Shown: positions 7,393 to 16,229, counted from the stretch's first letter. The stretch is 64,000 bases of DNA from Micromonospora sp. WMMD1155 (GCF_029581275.1 NZ_CP120742.1:4216501-4280500); one strand, 5' to 3'. A program made the numbers and translations. Notes: generated by a model from the letters alone, not told the origin.

Positions 7393-9057
7393 GTGGCTCT
7401 GCCCGAGGATGACCCCGCCACCGCGTCGGCCGAGGCCGCCGCAGCCGCCACCGCGTCGGCCGAGGCCGTCGCAGCCGCCACCGCGTCGGCCGAGGCCGTC
7501 GCCGAGGCACCGCTGGTCGAGGCTCCCGCCGACACCGTCGCGGGCGAGGTGGTCCTGCGCCTCACCGATCTGGTCAAGACCTTCCCCGGCGTACGCGCGC
7601 TCGACGGCGTGCAGCTGGAGGTGCGTGCCGGCGAGGTGCACTGCCTGCTCGGGCAGAACGGCGCGGGCAAGTCCACCCTGATCAAGGTGCTCGCCGGGGT
7701 GCACCAACCGGATTCGGGGCAGGTGGAGTGGCGCGGGGAACCGGCGACGTTCGCCAACCCGCAGGCCGCCATGAAGGCCGGCATCGCGACCATCTACCAG
7801 GAGCTCGACCTCGTCGAGGACCTGTCGGTGGCAGAGAACGCCTTCCTCGGCCACGAGTACCGCAACCTCGGGTTCGTTCAGCGCGGCCGGATGGCCCGGC
7901 ACACCAGGCAGATCCTCAGCCGGCTCGGTCACGCCGAGATCCCGCCGGGGCGGATGGTCCGGTCGTTGCCGGCGGCGGGCAAGCAGATCGTCAGCATGGC
8001 CCGGGCGCTGTCGCACGAGGCTCGACTGATCATCATGGACGAGCCGAGCGCGGTGTTGGCCCACGACGAGGTCGGCAACCTGTTCCGGATCATCCGGGAG
8101 CTGACCGCGCAGGGCATCGCCGTCATCTACATCTCGCACCGGCTGGAGGAGATCCGCGAGATCGGGGACCGGGTCACCGTACTCAAGGACGGCCGGACCA
8201 CGGCGGCCAACCTGCCGGCGCGCGACACCCCGACCCGCGACCTGGTCAGCCGGATGACCGGCCGGACCATCGAGTACGTCTTCCCGGATCGGCCGACCGA
8301 CGACACCGCGGGCGACGACCTGCTCCAGGTGGAGGGGTTGACCCGCACCGGTGAGTTCGCCGACGTCTCGCTGAACGTGCGCGCCGGGGAGATCGTCGGC
8401 ATCGCGGGGCTGGTCGGCTCCGGTCGCTCCGAACTGCTGGAGACGATCTACGGTGCCCGCCTCCCGGATGCCGGTCAGGTCCGGATGAGCGGGAAGGTGC
8501 TGCGTCCCGGCGTCGGCTCGGCGGTCCGGGCCGGCATGGGGATGGCCCCGGAGGAACGCAAGAGCCAGGCGTTGCTGCTCGGTGAACCGATCTACCGCAA
8601 CGTCACGCTGGCCACCTTCGGCCGGTACGCGCGGCTCGGTTTCACCGACGCCGCCAAGGAACGCGCCGAGGCGGACCGGATCGCGGAGACCCTGGAGCTG
8701 CGGCCCCGGGACGTCGACCGGCCGGTACGCACGCTGTCCGGCGGTAACCAGCAGAAGGTGGTGGTCGGGCGGTGGCTGCTCGGCGGCACCAAGCTGTTGC
8801 TGCTGGACGAGCCCACCCGGGGCGTGGACGTGGGCGCCCGGGCTGAGCTCTACCAGGTCATCCGGTCGTTGGCCGCGCAGGGCGTCGGGGTGTTGCTGGT
8901 CTCCAGCGAGGTGCCCGAGGTGCTGGGTCTGGCCGACCGGGTGCTGGTGATGCGGGAGGGGCGGGTCGTCCGCGAAGCCGCGGCCGGCGAACTCGACGAG
9001 AACACTGTGCTCGACCTCGTGATGGCGGGGTCCTTGATGGAAGGCGCACCGGCATGA
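7393..9057 (+). CDS. Sugar ABC transporter ATP-binding protein (RbsA/MglA type, two NBDs)
   Basis: A 554-aa double ATPase of the CUT2 (ribose/galactose-type) importers. NBD1 has Walker A GQNGAGKST, the atypical signature LPAAGKQIVSMARAL and Walker B LIIMDEPSA; NBD2 has the family's modified P-loop GLVGSGRSELLE, signature LSGGNQQKVVVGRWL and LLLDEPTRGVDVG. The start is put at GTG 7393 because GAGGAGGAG lies directly upstream; GTG 7375 is an alternative. Residues about 9-38 are an Ala/Glu-rich tail made of three 10-residue repeats not normal for the family. The stop overlaps the permease start (ATGA). Confidence 0.94.
   Translation: MALPEDDPATASAEAAAAATASAEAVAAATASAEAVAEAPLVEAPADTVAGEVVLRLTDLVKTFPGVRALDGVQLEVRAGEVHCLLGQNGAGKSTLIKVLAGVHQPDSGQVEWRGEPATFANPQAAMKAGIATIYQELDLVEDLSVAENAFLGHEYRNLGFVQRGRMARHTRQILSRLGHAEIPPGRMVRSLPAAGKQIVSMARALSHEARLIIMDEPSAVLAHDEVGNLFRIIRELTAQGIAVIYISHRLEEIREIGDRVTVLKDGRTTAANLPARDTPTRDLVSRMTGRTIEYVFPDRPTDDTAGDDLLQVEGLTRTGEFADVSLNVRAGEIVGIAGLVGSGRSELLETIYGARLPDAGQVRMSGKVLRPGVGSAVRAGMGMAPEERKSQALLLGEPIYRNVTLATFGRYARLGFTDAAKERAEADRIAETLELRPRDVDRPVRTLSGGNQQKVVVGRWLLGGTKLLLLDEPTRGVDVGARAELYQVIRSLAAQGVGVLLVSSEVPEVLGLADRVLVMREGRVVREAAAGELDENTVLDLVMAGSLMEGAPA
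7417..7506 (+). repeat. 30-bp in-frame tandem repeat, three copies
   Basis: Three 30-base units (7417-7446, 7447-7476, 7477-7506) differ at one or a few bases and encode the decapeptide ATASAEAVAA with minor changes, at the N terminus of the sugar ABC ATPase. They look like a recent slippage expansion within a coding region. Confidence 0.85.
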
Positions 9058-10175
9058 GCGACGCGACTCCCACTCCCACCGCGACACCGGAGCGCCCGCA
9101 GCTTCCGGCACAGTCGCCGCCGGTGGACCCGGCGGAGACGGCGGTGGCCGGCGACATGGCAACCTCGGGCCGGCTCTCCTGGTGGCGCGGGGACGGCGGC
9201 GACGGCGCCAAGCGCAACCTCGGTCTGATCGGTGTGCTGGTCGCGCTCATCGTGGTCGGCGCGATCACGAAGCCGGACCTGTACGGCGACCCGAATTGGG
9301 TGTGGAACAACGTCCTGGCCATCCTCCAGCTCGCCTCGGTCGTCGGCGTGGTCACCGTCGGGATGACCTTCGTGATCATCGGCGGCGGCATCGACCTGTC
9401 GGTGGGTGCGATCGTCGCGCTGGCCGGCGTCTGGTGCACCACCGTCGCCACCCAGAACTTCGGCGCCGGCGGCATGATCTTCACCGCCCTGGTGGTCGGC
9501 CTCTGCGTCGGCCTCGTCAACGGTGTGCTCATCTCGTACGGCCGGTTGGTCCCCTTCATCGCGACGCTCGCGATGCTGGTGGCCGCGCGCGGGCTCGCGG
9601 CGTCGATCTCCAACAAGCAGACCCAGGTGTCGAGCAGCACCTTCATCAACGACATCGCGGCCCGCAAGGTGATCGGGATCCCGATCCTCGTCTACATCCT
9701 CGGCGCGGTGGTGCTGGCCGGGTGGGTCCTGCTCAACCGGACGACCTTCGGCCGGCGGACCATCGCCGTCGGCGGTAACCCGGAGGCGGCACGGCTGGCC
9801 GGCATCAACGTCCGGCGGCACACCATGCTGCTCTACGCGCTCTCGGGTCTCTGCTGCGGCATCGCCGCCATCATGCTCACCTCGCAGGCCACCTCGGCGC
9901 AGGCGGCCATGGCCAACCTGTACGAGCTGGACGCGATCGCCGCGGCGATCATCGGCGGGACGCTGCTCAGCGGGGGTCGCGGCACGATCGTCGGCTCGCT
10001 GCTCGGCGTCATCATCTTCGCCACGATCACGAACCTCTTCGCCATCAACGGCCTCTCCATCGAGGCGCAGAACATGGTCAAGGGCGGCATCATCGTCGCC
10101 GCCGTCCTGATCCAGCAGTTCCAGTACAAGTCAGTCACTCGGCTCCTCGCGCGGAACAGGGTCACCACCGCCTGA
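9054..10175 (+). CDS. Sugar ABC transporter permease (RbsC type)
   Basis: A 373-aa membrane protein of the branched-chain amino acid/ribose permease family (BPD_transp_2). A Pro/Thr-rich cytoplasmic tail of about 50 residues precedes roughly ten membrane segments. Family landmarks include GMTFVIIGGGIDLSVGAIVAL, NGVLISYGRLVPFIATLAML, the EAA-like loop AVGGNPEAARLAGINVRR and AAIIGGTLLSGGRGTIVGSL. It starts inside the ATPase stop codon, so the two are coupled, and it works with the ATPase and the lipoprotein at 10274. Confidence 0.94.
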   Translation: MSDATPTPTATPERPQLPAQSPPVDPAETAVAGDMATSGRLSWWRGDGGDGAKRNLGLIGVLVALIVVGAITKPDLYGDPNWVWNNVLAILQLASVVGVVTVGMTFVIIGGGIDLSVGAIVALAGVWCTTVATQNFGAGGMIFTALVVGLCVGLVNGVLISYGRLVPFIATLAMLVAARGLAASISNKQTQVSSSTFINDIAARKVIGIPILVYILGAVVLAGWVLLNRTTFGRRTIAVGGNPEAARLAGINVRRHTMLLYALSGLCCGIAAIMLTSQATSAQAAMANLYELDAIAAAIIGGTLLSGGRGTIVGSLLGVIIFATITNLFAINGLSIEAQNMVKGGIIVAAVLIQQFQYKSVTRLLARNRVTTA

Positions 10176-10197
10176 CGCACCGCACCGTTGTCCCTGG

Positions 10198-10220
10198 CCA
10201 CGTCGAAACTTTCGACGTGG
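10198..10220. promoter_or_regulatory. 23-bp perfect palindrome between permease and binding-protein genes
   Basis: CCACGTCGAAA (10198-10208), one central C, then TTTCGACGTGG (10210-10220) form a perfect palindrome. The core CGAAAcTTTCG is the type of site bound by LacI/ROK sugar repressors in actinobacteria. It could serve as an internal operator, or as an RNA hairpin that sets the level of the binding protein. Confidence 0.5.
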
Positions 10221-10273
10221 GCAGGGCCCCGCACACCCTCAATCAGTCAGATACCGCTTCCAGGAGGTCGTTC

Positions 10274-11326
10274 ATGACCCAGCACAGTCGCGACCTGTCG
10301 CGCCGCCGGTTGCTCTTCGGCGGGGCCGCAGTCGGCGCTGCCACCCTGCTGACCGCCTGCACCAGCAACGAGACTCCGGCGGCCAGCACCCAGACCAAGG
10401 CCGCCGGCGGCGGCGAGGGCAACAACGCCCCCGGCAAGAAGGTCGTCATCGGCTTCTCCGCGCCGGCCGCCGACCACGGCTGGATGGGCGCCATCCACGC
10501 CAACGCCAAGGCCCAGGCCGCGGCGTACTCGGACGTGGAGTTCAAGGAGGTCGACGGTGGCTCGAGCTCCGAGGCCCAGCGCTCCACCCTCGGCACGCTG
10601 ATCGCCCAGAAGCCGGACATCATCGTCGTGCTGCCGCACGACGGCAAGGAGGTCAACGCCGTTGCCCTGCAGGCCATGCAGGCCGGCATCCCGATCGTCA
10701 ACCTCGACCGGATCTTCCCGGACGCACTGGCGTCGCGGCTGGTGATCAAGGGTGACAACTACGGCATGGGCGTCGCCGCCGGCCACTTCATCGGCAAGAT
10801 GCTCAAGGACAAGGGCGTCACCAACCCGGTCATCGGTGAGATCGCCGGTCTGGAGATCCCGCTGACCGTCGAGCGCAGCACTGGCTTCAACGCGGCCCTG
10901 GCGACCTACGGGTTCAAGGTGGAGAACCGCCGCTCGGCGGAGTTCACCTCGGACAGCGGCCAGCGCGAGGCGGCGCAGCTGCTCCAGGCGCTGCCGAAGA
11001 TCGACGCGATCTGGAACCACGACGACGACCAGGGCATCGGCGTGCTGGCCGCGATCAAGCAGGCCAACCGGTCCGAGTTCTTCATGGTCGGCGGTGCCGG
11101 CTCCAAGCTCGCGATCGACGCGATCAAGGCCGACAACACCGTGCTCAAGGCGACGGTCACCTACAACCCGTCGATGGCCTCCTCGGCGATCTCGCTCGCG
11201 CGGCTCATCGCGCAGGGCCGGGGCATGGGAGACCTGACGGAGCTCCAGGTGCCCAAGGAAGTGACCCTGGCCTCCGAGACGATCACCAAGGAGAACGCGA
11301 GCAGCTACGACAAGCTCGGGTTCTGA
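10274..11326 (+). CDS. Sugar ABC transporter substrate-binding lipoprotein
   Basis: A 350-aa periplasmic-binding-protein-like lipoprotein. The leader has a twin-arginine-type motif (LSRRRLLFGG) and a lipobox LLTAC with the lipidated Cys near residue 30, then a Thr/Gly-rich linker and a two-lobed type-I sugar-binding fold (VVIGFSAPAADHGWM; IIVVLPHDGKEV; IWNHDDDQGIGVLAA). ATG 10274 is set by AGGAGG at 10262-10267. It supplies substrate to the ATPase/permease upstream. Fold similarity to RbsB-like proteins points to a monosaccharide or cyclitol; the exact ligand cannot be read. Confidence 0.94.
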   Translation: MTQHSRDLSRRRLLFGGAAVGAATLLTACTSNETPAASTQTKAAGGGEGNNAPGKKVVIGFSAPAADHGWMGAIHANAKAQAAAYSDVEFKEVDGGSSSEAQRSTLGTLIAQKPDIIVVLPHDGKEVNAVALQAMQAGIPIVNLDRIFPDALASRLVIKGDNYGMGVAAGHFIGKMLKDKGVTNPVIGEIAGLEIPLTVERSTGFNAALATYGFKVENRRSAEFTSDSGQREAAQLLQALPKIDAIWNHDDDQGIGVLAAIKQANRSEFFMVGGAGSKLAIDAIKADNTVLKATVTYNPSMASSAISLARLIAQGRGMGDLTELQVPKEVTLASETITKENASSYDKLGF

Positions 11327-11347
11327 CATACCGGGGGGAGACCCACC

Positions 11348-12556
11348 TTGTCCACGACAGACAAAGAACTGCGGGTCGGCATGGTCGGCTACGCGTTCAT
11401 GGGCGCCGCGCACTCACAGGCGTGGCGCACCGTGAATCGCGTGTTCGACCTGCCGGCGCGGGCCCGGATGGCGCTGATCTGCGGTCGAGACACTTCGAAG
11501 GTGGCGGACGCCGCCGACCGACTCGGCTGGGAGGCGTACACCACGGACTGGCGTGACCTGATCAACCGGGACGACATCGACGTGATCGATGTGTGCACCC
11601 CGGGCGACAGCCACGCCGAGATCGCCCTCGCCGCGTTGGCCGCCGGCAAGCACGTCCTGTGCGAGAAGCCGTTGGCCAACACGGTGGAGGAGGCGCGGGC
11701 GATGACCGCTGCGGCGGAGGTCGCCCGGGCCGCCGGAGTGCGGTCGATGTGCGGGTTCAACTACCGCCGGGTCCCCGCGGTCACGATGATGCGGCAGTTG
11801 GTCGCCGACGGACGGCTCGGGGTGATTCGACACGTCCGTGCGACGTACCTGCAGGACTGGATCGTGGACCCGCAGTTCCCGCTGGTCTGGCGGTTGCAGA
11901 AAGACAGGGCGGGCTCCGGCGCGCTCGGTGACATCGGTGCCCACATCATCGACCTGACCCAGTTCGTCACCGGTCAGCGGATCAGCGGGGTCAGCGCGGT
12001 CACCGAGACCTTCGTCAAGGAGCGGCCGTTGCCGGCCGAGTCGAGCGGTCTGGCGGCCACCGTGGACGGCGGCAGCGCGCCCACCGGGCCGGTCACCGTC
12101 GACGACGCCGCGGTGTTCGTGGCCCGCCTCGACGGTGGCGCACTGGCCACGTACGAGGCGAGCCGGTTCGCCACCGGCCGCAAGAACGCGCTGCGCGTCG
12201 AGATCAACGGCTCGCTGGGCAGCGTGGTCTTCGACCTGGAGCGGCTCAACGAGCTGGAGTTCTACGACGCCACCCGGCCCACCGCGGAACAGGGGTTCAG
12301 CCGCATCCTGGTGACCGAGGGCGAGCACCCGTACATGTCGGCGTGGTGGCCCCCGGGCCACATCATCGGCTACGAGCACTCGTTCACGCACGAGATGCGC
12401 GACTTCATCGAGGCGGTCGCCACCGGTGTCGACCCGACTCCCTCGTTCGCCGACGCGTTGCAGGTCCAGCTCGTGCTGGACGCGGTGGCCCGGTCGGCGG
12501 GACTCGGCTCCTCCTGGACCGAGGTGGAACCGGCGCTGACCGCGGCGACCGTCTGA
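11348..12556 (+). CDS. Gfo/Idh/MocA-family NAD(P)-dependent sugar/cyclitol dehydrogenase
   Basis: A 402-aa oxidoreductase. The N-terminal Rossmann domain shows GMVGYAFMGAAHSQAW, a variant GxGxxG-like turn, then DVCTPGDSHAEIALAAL and the hallmark CEKPLANTVEEA containing the catalytic-region EKP; GDIGAHIIDL in the C-terminal domain carries the conserved Asp and His. The start is TTG 11348 behind GGGGGGAG; no ATG lies before the nucleotide fold. It closes the sugar import operon and likely oxidises the imported sugar or cyclitol, for example at C3. A UUCG hairpin terminator follows. Confidence 0.92.
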   Translation: MSTTDKELRVGMVGYAFMGAAHSQAWRTVNRVFDLPARARMALICGRDTSKVADAADRLGWEAYTTDWRDLINRDDIDVIDVCTPGDSHAEIALAALAAGKHVLCEKPLANTVEEARAMTAAAEVARAAGVRSMCGFNYRRVPAVTMMRQLVADGRLGVIRHVRATYLQDWIVDPQFPLVWRLQKDRAGSGALGDIGAHIIDLTQFVTGQRISGVSAVTETFVKERPLPAESSGLAATVDGGSAPTGPVTVDDAAVFVARLDGGALATYEASRFATGRKNALRVEINGSLGSVVFDLERLNELEFYDATRPTAEQGFSRILVTEGEHPYMSAWWPPGHIIGYEHSFTHEMRDFIEAVATGVDPTPSFADALQVQLVLDAVARSAGLGSSWTEVEPALTAATV

Positions 12557-12569
12557 CCATCGACCATCC

Positions 12570-12597
12570 GCGACGGCGGTGTTCGCACCGCCGTCGC
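12570..12597 (+). terminator. Intrinsic-type terminator with UUCG tetraloop
   Basis: Perfect 12-bp stem (12570-12581 with 12586-12597) closed by the extra-stable loop TTCG, 13 bases after the stop of the Gfo/Idh gene. It marks the end of the ROK-ABC-dehydrogenase operon. Confidence 0.85.
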
Positions 12598-13176
12598 CCG
12601 ACCGGCTTCCCGAAGCCGACCGGCGAGGACCGACCGCGGATTGCGCCCCGCGGCCGGAACGAGGTCGGCGTCGGAGAGCGTGCGGCCGGGCCTGACGGCC
12701 CGGTGGCGCACGAGCAGGACGGTCGTCCGGTGCGACCGGACCGGGATTCCCCGGCCGCACCGGAGGACCGCCACCATCGGTGGAATCCGTAGGACCTGAC
12801 CAGACCGCCCGCCGTTGCCCCCACCCGTACCGCATGCACTCGCCGACGTCCGGCGGGTCGTGCGTCCGGTGACCTGGTGGGCGCGGCGGCCTGAGACGCC
12901 CGGCCGGGGCATGCCAACGCCCCGATCGGTCGGATGCGGGGGAGGCAGGGTCGAGACGCCGACCCGACCCTGTCTACCAAGCCCCGTCTGCCTGTACCCG
13001 GGCCGGAATCCGGTCCGGCGTCGTCGCCGCCGACGCCGACGTCGGAAACCGGTGCCGATCCGGTGCGGGGAGGGCGGACGGGGCCCCTCGACCAAGGCCG
13101 TATCGTTCCGAAAGATATTCTGATATTCCTATATTTAGTGGTACCGACGGTTCCTCGTGAACGGGGAAGGAGCACC
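12598..13176. other. Long untranslated region before the EBO-type operon
   Basis: About 580 bases with no plausible gene; open frames on both strands are Arg/Pro-rich shadows. The last 80 bases turn AT-rich (13100-13140) in a strongly GC-rich background, marking the promoter region of the operon that starts at 13177. Confidence 0.5.
13101..13128 (+). promoter_or_regulatory. AT-rich promoter/operator region of the EBO-type operon
   Basis: TATCgTTccgAAaGATA (13101-13117) is an imperfect palindrome. It merges with two direct copies of GATATTC (13114-13120 and 13122-13128) followed by TATATTTA. The block lies about 50 bases before ATG 13177 and is the only AT-rich stretch nearby. It is a good candidate for the -10 region and a regulator site. 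Confidence 0.45.
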
Positions 13177-14343
13177 ATGCGAACAGGTGTCTGGCTGGTA
13201 GGAGCGCGCGGATCCGTCGCGACCACCAGCATCGTCGGAGGGCTCGCGCTGCGGGCCGGCCTGGCCGGACCGACCGGCTGCGTCACCGAGCTCCCCGAGC
13301 TGCGAGGCCCCGCTCTGCCGGGCTTCGCCGACCTCGTCTTCGGCGGTCACGACCTGGCCACCACCCCGCTGTGCAAGCGCGCCGAGACCCTCGCCGACGC
13401 CGGCGTCATCCCGTGGCGGCTGGTCGCCGCGCTCCGCGACGAGTTGAGCGTGGTCGAGCAGGAGTTGCGCCCCGCTCCGGTCGGCGACACCCAGGCCGAC
13501 CGGGCCGAGGCGGTGGTCCGCGACCTGACCGGCTTCCGCGAACGGCACGAGCTGGACCGGGTGGTGGTGGTCAACGTCTCCGCCACCGAGCCGGCCCCGC
13601 AGCCGCACCCCGGGCACGCCGACCCGGCCGCACTGCGAGCGGCCCTCGCCGGGCCGGACGACGTGCTGCCGGTCAGCTCCCTCTACGCGTACGCGGCGCT
13701 GCTGGCCGGTTGTCCGTACGTCGACTTCACCCCGTCCACCGGGCTGCGGCTGCCCGCCCTGGCGGCGCTGGCCGAAGAGGCCGGCCTGCCGTACGCGGGG
13801 CACGACGGCAAGACCGGGGAGACGCTGGTCAAGTCCGTGCTCGCGCCGATGTTCGCGATGCGCAACCTGGACGTGCGCTCCTGGTCCGGGTTCAACCTGC
13901 TCGGCGGTGGCGACGGCGCCACCCTGGCCGACCCGGCCGCGAACGCGGCGAAGGTGCAGAGCAAGCAGCGGGTGCTCGGCGAGACGCTGGGCTACGTCCC
14001 GCAGGGCGGCACGCGCATCGAGTACGTCGAGGAGTTGGGCGACTTCAAGACCGCCTGGGATCTGATCACCTTCGCCGGCTTCCTCGGCACCGGCATGCGG
14101 ATGGAGTTCACCTGGCACGGCTGCGACTCCGCGCTGGCCGCGCCGCTGGTGCTGGACCTGGCCCGGCTCACCGCCGCCGCGCACGCCGCCGGGCGGGTGG
14201 GCCCGCTGGCCGAGCTGGGGTTCTTCTTCAAGGACCCGATCGGCGCGCCCACCCACTCGCTGGGCGAGCAGTGGGCCCGGTTGACCGACTTCACCAGGCA
14301 CCTGCACGCCGGTGGGAACGGTGACCATGACAACGTTGGCTGA
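13177..14343 (+). CDS. Inositol-3-phosphate-synthase-like cyclase of the EBO-type operon
   Basis: A 388-aa protein of the myo-inositol-phosphate synthase family, which cyclises a hexose phosphate with bound NAD. The Rossmann entry VGARGSVATTSIVGGLAL, the central GKTGETLVKSVLAPMF active-site region, SGFNLLGGGDG and the late FTWHGCDSALAAPLVLDLARL are all visible; length is normal for actinobacterial Ino1-type proteins. ATG 13177 follows GGGGAAGGAG. It is the first gene of an eight-gene run and its end overlaps the UbiA gene. In cyanobacterial and algal EBO clusters the cyclase position is held by a dehydroquinate-synthase-like protein (EboD), so this looks like a functional substitute. Whether it makes inositol phosphate or another cyclitol is not known. 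Confidence 0.85.
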   Translation: MRTGVWLVGARGSVATTSIVGGLALRAGLAGPTGCVTELPELRGPALPGFADLVFGGHDLATTPLCKRAETLADAGVIPWRLVAALRDELSVVEQELRPAPVGDTQADRAEAVVRDLTGFRERHELDRVVVVNVSATEPAPQPHPGHADPAALRAALAGPDDVLPVSSLYAYAALLAGCPYVDFTPSTGLRLPALAALAEEAGLPYAGHDGKTGETLVKSVLAPMFAMRNLDVRSWSGFNLLGGGDGATLADPAANAAKVQSKQRVLGETLGYVPQGGTRIEYVEELGDFKTAWDLITFAGFLGTGMRMEFTWHGCDSALAAPLVLDLARLTAAAHAAGRVGPLAELGFFFKDPIGAPTHSLGEQWARLTDFTRHLHAGGNGDHDNVG

Positions 14344-15247
14344 CCTCGCCGAGTTGGTCCGGGCACCGGCCGCGCTCTCGGTGCCCGGTGACGTGGTCGC
14401 CGGAGCGGCGGCGGCCGGGGCGTTGGGTCCGCGTACCCCTGCCCTGGCCGGCGCCTCGGTGCTGCTCTACTGGGCCGGGATGGCCGCCAACGACTGGGCC
14501 GACCGCGGCCTGGACGCCGAGGAACGCCCCGAGCGGCCCATCCCCAGCGGGCGGGTCACCCCGGCCGCCGCAGTCGGTCTCGCGGCGGGTCTCACGGCCG
14601 CGGGCGTGGGCCTGGCCGCCGCCGTGGGCGGTCGCCGCGCCGCCGCGCTCGCCGTGCCGCTGGCCGCCACCATCTGGGGGTACGACCTGCTGGCCAAGAA
14701 CACCGCCGCCGGCCCGGCCGTGATGGCCGCCTGTCGAGGGTTGGACGTGCTGCTCGGCGCATCCGGCGGTCGGCTGACCCGGGCGTTACCGGCGGCGGCG
14801 ACGGTCGCCGCGCACACCTGGACGGTGACCGCGCTGTCCCGCCGCGAGGTCAGTGGAGCCGAGGCCACCCTGCCCATGCGTACCCTCGCGGGCACGGCTG
14901 TGGTCGCCGCCAGTGCCGCCGTCCCGGCCACCCGACGCGCGATCACCCGACGACCGGACGACCCGTCCGCCGCGCGCCCCGAGCGGTCCCGGGCGGCCGG
15001 TGTCGCGGCCGTGCTGCCCGCGGTGCTGGCCGGGTGGTACGCGGCCCGCTACGGGGCGGCCCAGGTCGAGGTGGTCCGCGACCCGTCGGCCGGTCGGGTC
15101 CGCGCCGCCGTCGGCGCGGGCATCACCGGCCTGCCCGCCCTCCAGGGTGCGTTGACCGCTCGGGGTGGAGCCGGCCTGCTCGGGTTGGTCGTCGCGGCGG
15201 CCGCGCCGCTGGGCCGACGGTTGGCCCGGAAGGTCTCCCCGACATGA
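14327..15247 (+). CDS. eboC: EboC: UbiA-like membrane prenyltransferase
   Basis: A 306-aa integral membrane protein with about eight hydrophobic segments. The first Asp-rich motif of UbiA prenyltransferases is present as NDWADRGLDAEERPERPIPSG (the N-D-x-x-D-x-x-x-D pattern at about residues 58-66), which binds the Mg-pyrophosphate of a prenyl donor. YDLLAKNTAAGPAVMAACRG lies where the family continues into helix 4. ATG 14327 lies within the end of the cyclase gene, and its stop overlaps the next ATG. In EBO clusters EboC is thought to attach a prenyl chain to the cyclic product of the pathway; the downstream prenyl synthase would supply the donor. Confidence 0.88.
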   Translation: MTTLADLAELVRAPAALSVPGDVVAGAAAAGALGPRTPALAGASVLLYWAGMAANDWADRGLDAEERPERPIPSGRVTPAAAVGLAAGLTAAGVGLAAAVGGRRAAALAVPLAATIWGYDLLAKNTAAGPAVMAACRGLDVLLGASGGRLTRALPAAATVAAHTWTVTALSRREVSGAEATLPMRTLAGTAVVAASAAVPATRRAITRRPDDPSAARPERSRAAGVAAVLPAVLAGWYAARYGAAQVEVVRDPSAGRVRAAVGAGITGLPALQGALTARGGAGLLGLVVAAAAPLGRRLARKVSPT

Positions 15248-16209
15248 CGGTTCCCCAGGCCCGGCCCGCCCCGTCGGCCGCGGGCGCCACCCCGCCGGGC
15301 CTGCCGGCCGGGGATGCCACCACGCTGCGGCTCGGGTACGGGACGAACGGCTTCAACAACCACCGCCTCGACGACGCGCTCGCCGTCATCGCCGATCTCG
15401 GCTACGTCGGGGTGGCGCTCACCCTGGACCACGACTACCTGGACCCGTTCGCGCCCGGCCTCCCCCGTCGGGTCGCCGCCGTCAGCCGCCGGTTGCACGA
15501 GCTGGGGCTCGCGGTGGTGATCGAGACCGGCGCCCGGTACCTGCTCGACCCGTGGCACAAGCACGCGCCGACGTTGCTGCACGACGACCCGACCCGGCGG
15601 ATCGAGTTCCTGCGCCGGGCCGTCCGGATCGGCGCGGACCTGGGCGCCGAGGCGGTGTCCTTCTGGGCCGGTGTCCGGCCCGAGTCGGTGTCCCCGCAGT
15701 GCGCCTGGGACCGGCTGGTGGCCGGCTGCGCCACAGTCGTCGACGCGGCCGACACCGCGGGCGTCACCCTCGGCTTCGAGCCGGAGCCGGGCATGCTCGT
15801 GCAGGACATCGCCGACTGGCGTCGGCTGCGCGCCGCGCTCGGTGACCCGGCCCGGTTCGGCATCACCCTCGACATCGGCCATTGCCGCTGCCTGGAGCCG
15901 TGGCCGGTGCCGCAGTGCGTCAGCGAGGTGGCCGCCCACCTGGTCAACGTGCAGATCGACGACATGCGTCGGGGCGTGCACGAACACCTGGAATTCGGCG
16001 TCGGTGAGATCGACTTTCCGCCGGTGCTGGCGGCCCTGGCGGCGGCCGGCTATCGCGGGCTGGTCGCGGTGGAACTACCCCGCGACTCGCATGCCGCCCC
16101 CGCCGTGGCCGCCCGGTCGATCGAGTTCCTGCGAGCCGCCGCCGCGACCGCGGCGGCCGTGCGCACTGAGGACGAGGTGCCCACAGGCACACCTGGGGTG
16201 CCGGCGTAG
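15244..16209 (+). CDS. TIM-barrel sugar phosphate isomerase/epimerase of the EBO-type operon
   Basis: A 321-aa AP-endonuclease-2-like TIM barrel. A disordered Pro/Ala-rich N terminus (about 30 residues) precedes RLGYGTNGFNNHRLDDALAV. Metal-site candidates typical of the fold are IETGARY, GFEPEPGML, TLDIGHCRC, VQIDDM and VAVELPRD. It is a cousin of EboE further down the operon, so this cluster carries two such barrels. It starts in the stop of EboC (ATGA). A role as isomerase or epimerase on the cyclitol or sugar precursor is inferred. Confidence 0.85.
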   Translation: MTVPQARPAPSAAGATPPGLPAGDATTLRLGYGTNGFNNHRLDDALAVIADLGYVGVALTLDHDYLDPFAPGLPRRVAAVSRRLHELGLAVVIETGARYLLDPWHKHAPTLLHDDPTRRIEFLRRAVRIGADLGAEAVSFWAGVRPESVSPQCAWDRLVAGCATVVDAADTAGVTLGFEPEPGMLVQDIADWRRLRAALGDPARFGITLDIGHCRCLEPWPVPQCVSEVAAHLVNVQIDDMRRGVHEHLEFGVGEIDFPPVLAALAAAGYRGLVAVELPRDSHAAPAVAARSIEFLRAAAATAAAVRTEDEVPTGTPGVPA

Positions 16210-16229
16210 CGACAAGGGGAGGAGACGGG

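Noticed and set aside
7147..9162. A very long open frame on the minus strand (671 codons) across the sugar ABC ATPase gene
   Set aside because: It is the GC-rich antisense shadow of a clear double ATPase; its product is Arg/His/Asp-rich and has no domain.
12370..13095. Arg-rich minus-strand frames between the Gfo/Idh gene and the EBO operon
   Set aside because: Runs of Arg and Pro from GC-rich DNA, no ribosome binding site, no recognisable fold.
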